DNA from: an uncultured Collinsella sp.
Lineage (GTDB): Bacteria; Actinomycetota; Coriobacteriia; Coriobacteriales; Coriobacteriaceae
Direction of reading: 5' to 3'
Assembly: GCA_900757265.1 (NCBI GenBank)
Contig: CAAENW010000031.1
Location: forward strand, 1-5,742
DNA: 5,742 bases
Shown: in pieces, positions 3,914 to 5,742 of the stretch
How positions within the stretch are numbered: position 1 is the first letter of the stretch
How the letters are laid out: every line of letters starts with the position of its first letter
Made by a program: the position numbers and the translations under genes
The notes under the pieces: model-generated
Told to the model about the DNA's origin: nothing
The model's database searches: none
What the model saw: the letters and a program-made list of their open reading frames with translations, nothing else

Positions 3914-5742
3914 GCAGACGAGACCAAGACTCAGATTCCCAAGCCCACCCGCCAGCGTGGTCCCATGGGCCGCATGGGTGGCATGCGCCGTGGCGAAAAG
4001 GCCAAGGACTTTAAGGGCACCATGAGGCAGCTGCTCGGCTATATCGGCCAGCACAAGATTGCCGTGTTTGCCGCCGTCGCCTTTGCCGTGTGCTCGGTCA
4101 TCTTTAACATTGTGGGGCCCAAGGTGCTCGGCCAGGTCACCACCAAACTGTTCGAGGGCCTGGTTGCCAAGGTCAACGGCACCGGCGATGTCGACTTTAC
4201 CTGGATCGCCAAGACGCTCGGCTTTTTGCTCTGCCTGTACCTGGCGAGCTCTGCCTGCAGCTTGATCCAAGGCTGGCTCATGACCGGCGTCACACAAAAG
4301 ATCTGTTACCGCATGCGCAAGGAAATCGCCACCAAGATCGCCGTCGTGCCGATGAGCTACTTCAACGGCCACAGCAAGGGTGACGTGCTCAGCCGCATCA
4401 CCAACGACGTCGATACGCTCGGCCAGTCGCTCAACCAGAGTGTCACGCAGCTCATCACGTCCATCACGCAGATTATCGGCGTGCTTGTCATGATGCTGTC
4501 GATCAGCCTGCCGCTCACCGGCGTCACCGTGCTCACGCTGCCGGCTGCTGCGATTATCCTGGCTGTGATGATTCACTTCTCGCAGCCGTACTTCCGCGAG
4601 CAGCAGCAGGTCCTGGGCACCGTCAATGGCATTATCGAGGAGGACTTTGCCGGCCAGAACGTTATTCAGGTGTTCGACCGTGCCGAGGCCTCGATCGAGG
4701 AGTTCGACCGTCAAAACGACCGTCTCTTTATTAGTGGCTGGCGCTCACAGTTCCTGTCGGGCCTGATGATGCCGCTTATGAGCTTGGTGGGTAACATGGG
4801 CTACGTGGGCGTCGTCGTGGTGGGCGCGCAGCTCGCGCTGACTGGTAACGCCACGCCCGGCGACATCCAGAGCTTCATTCAGTACGTGCGAAACTTTACG
4901 CAGCCCGTGCAGCAGCTGGGCAACGTGAGCAACACGATGCAGTCGATGGCCGCTGCCACCGAGCGCGTCTTTGAGTTCCTGGCCGCGCCTGAGGAGGAGC
5001 AGAAGGCCGACGCGCAGATTCCCGAAAAGCGCCCCGGCCACGTGGAGTTTGACCATGTCAAGTTTGGCTACACGCCCGACAGGACCATCATCCACGACTT
5101 TAGCTGCGAGGCACAGCCCGGCCAAACCATCGCCATCGTCGGCCCCACCGGCGCCGGCAAGACCACGCTCATCAAACTGCTGCAGCGCTTCTACGACGTG
5201 GACGGCGGTTCGCTGCGCGTCGAGGGCGTCGACGTGCGCGACTGGGACCGCGCGGCGCTGCGCGGCGAGTTTGCCATGGTGCTGCAGGATACCTGGCTGT
5301 TTAACGGCACCATCCGCGAGAACATCCGCTACGGACGCCCCGATGCGAGCGATGCCGAGGTCGAGGCCGCCGCTCGTGCCGCGCGCTGCGATCACTTTAT
5401 CCATACGCTCGCCGGCGGCTACGACTTTATGATCAACGAGGAAGGCACTAACCTGTCGCAGGGTCAGCGCCAGCTCGTGACCATCGCCCGCGCCATTTTG
5501 GCCGACCGTCCGGCGCTGATTTTGGACGAGGCGACCTCCAACGTGGACACCCGCACCGAGGAGCTTATTCAGCGCGCCATGGATGCGCTGATGCAGGGCC
5601 GTACCAGCTTTGTTATCGCGCATCGCCTGTCCACGATCCGAAACGCCGACGTGATCTTGGTGATTCGCGACGGCGACATCGTCGAGAAGGGCACGCACGA
5701 CGAACTGCTCGCCCAGGGCGGCTTCTACGCCGATCTGTACAA
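3911..5742 (+). CDS. Heterodimeric ABC exporter subunit 2 (fused permease-ATPase, catalytically competent site), 3' end missing
   Basis: Partial: 610 codons plus 2 nt are present with no stop, cut by the window edge. The last visible residues (GGFYADLY) are typical of the end of the ATPase domain, so little is probably missing. A basic Gly/Met/Arg-rich cytoplasmic tail (about 1-34) precedes TM1 (about 48-72), with TM2 about 102-125, TM3-4 about 172-222 and TM5-6 about 280-335. Extracellular loop 1 is short, unlike that of subunit 1. The ATPase domain (about 378 on) has A-loop Y387, Walker A GPTGAGKTT (411-419), Q-loop Q459, Walker B LILDE with catalytic E540, D-loop SNVD (543-546) and switch H571. 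The signature reads LSQGQ (515-519) instead of LSGGQ. It therefore supplies the working catalytic residues, while its altered signature faces the degenerate site of subunit 1. This complementary pattern shows the two proteins form one heterodimeric exporter. Confidence 0.96.
   Translation, partial: MADETKTQIPKPTRQRGPMGRMGGMRRGEKAKDFKGTMRQLLGYIGQHKIAVFAAVAFAVCSVIFNIVGPKVLGQVTTKLFEGLVAKVNGTGDVDFTWIAKTLGFLLCLYLASSACSLIQGWLMTGVTQKICYRMRKEIATKIAVVPMSYFNGHSKGDVLSRITNDVDTLGQSLNQSVTQLITSITQIIGVLVMMLSISLPLTGVTVLTLPAAAIILAVMIHFSQPYFREQQQVLGTVNGIIEEDFAGQNVIQVFDRAEASIEEFDRQNDRLFISGWRSQFLSGLMMPLMSLVGNMGYVGVVVVGAQLALTGNATPGDIQSFIQYVRNFTQPVQQLGNVSNTMQSMAAATERVFEFLAAPEEEQKADAQIPEKRPGHVEFDHVKFGYTPDRTIIHDFSCEAQPGQTIAIVGPTGAGKTTLIKLLQRFYDVDGGSLRVEGVDVRDWDRAALRGEFAMVLQDTWLFNGTIRENIRYGRPDASDAEVEAAARAARCDHFIHTLAGGYDFMINEEGTNLSQGQRQLVTIARAILADRPALILDEATSNVDTRTEELIQRAMDALMQGRTSFVIAHRLSTIRNADVILVIRDGDIVEKGTHDELLAQGGFYADLY

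Noticed and set aside
1511..5698. Long minus-strand ORFs opposite the MarR and ABC genes (for example 2796-3806 and 4745-5698).
   Set aside because: They are mirror frames of GC-biased real genes. Their products are His/Ala/Gly/Asp/Val-rich with no recognisable domain, and the plus-strand frames carry unmistakable ABC motifs.

Overview
The window (5,742 bp, GC-rich coding DNA with strong G/C third-position bias and a visibly AT-richer intergenic region) looks like a chromosomal segment of a high-GC Gram-positive bacterium. The protein style, two GTG starts and the compact MarR/ABC/ABC operon would fit a gut Coriobacteriia such as Collinsella. That placement is inferred from general resemblance and was not tested by any search.

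Layout. Positions 1-40 hold a rho-independent terminator for the leftward gene. Positions 60-809 (minus strand) encode a complete 249-aa classical short-chain dehydrogenase/reductase (SDR). Positions 810-1098 are a 289-bp divergent intergenic region rich in dyad symmetry. It contains a perfect 8+8 bp inverted repeat (1007-1026) that is the best operator candidate. It also contains a 13-bp inverted repeat (1061-1073 / 1093-1105) whose RNA would enclose the Shine-Dalgarno in a loop and place the GTG start of the next gene in a stem. Several weak promoter-like hexamers are present. From 1099 rightward runs a tightly coupled operon: a MarR-family regulator (1099-1548), a 788-aa ABC exporter half-transporter (1545-3911, 4-bp overlap) and a second half-transporter (from 3911, 1-bp overlap) that runs off the right edge after 610 codons, probably near its C-terminus.

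How the genes fit together. The two ABC half-transporters carry complementary departures from the consensus ATPase motifs. The first has Asp in place of the catalytic Glu and Gln in place of the switch His. The second has LSQGQ in place of LSGGQ. This is the signature of a heterodimeric type IV exporter with one degenerate and one catalytically competent nucleotide site (TM287/288, BmrCD and LmrCD class). The first subunit also has a roughly 200-residue insertion in its first extracellular loop. The MarR protein is most simply a local repressor that relieves its own operon when it binds a ligand, possibly the exported compound. The substrate cannot be read from sequence. The SDR is divergent from this operon; whether it shares the regulation is open.

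No mobile element, CRISPR array, tRNA or rRNA was seen. The gene content is of known families; the least ordinary part is the regulatory DNA ahead of the MarR gene.
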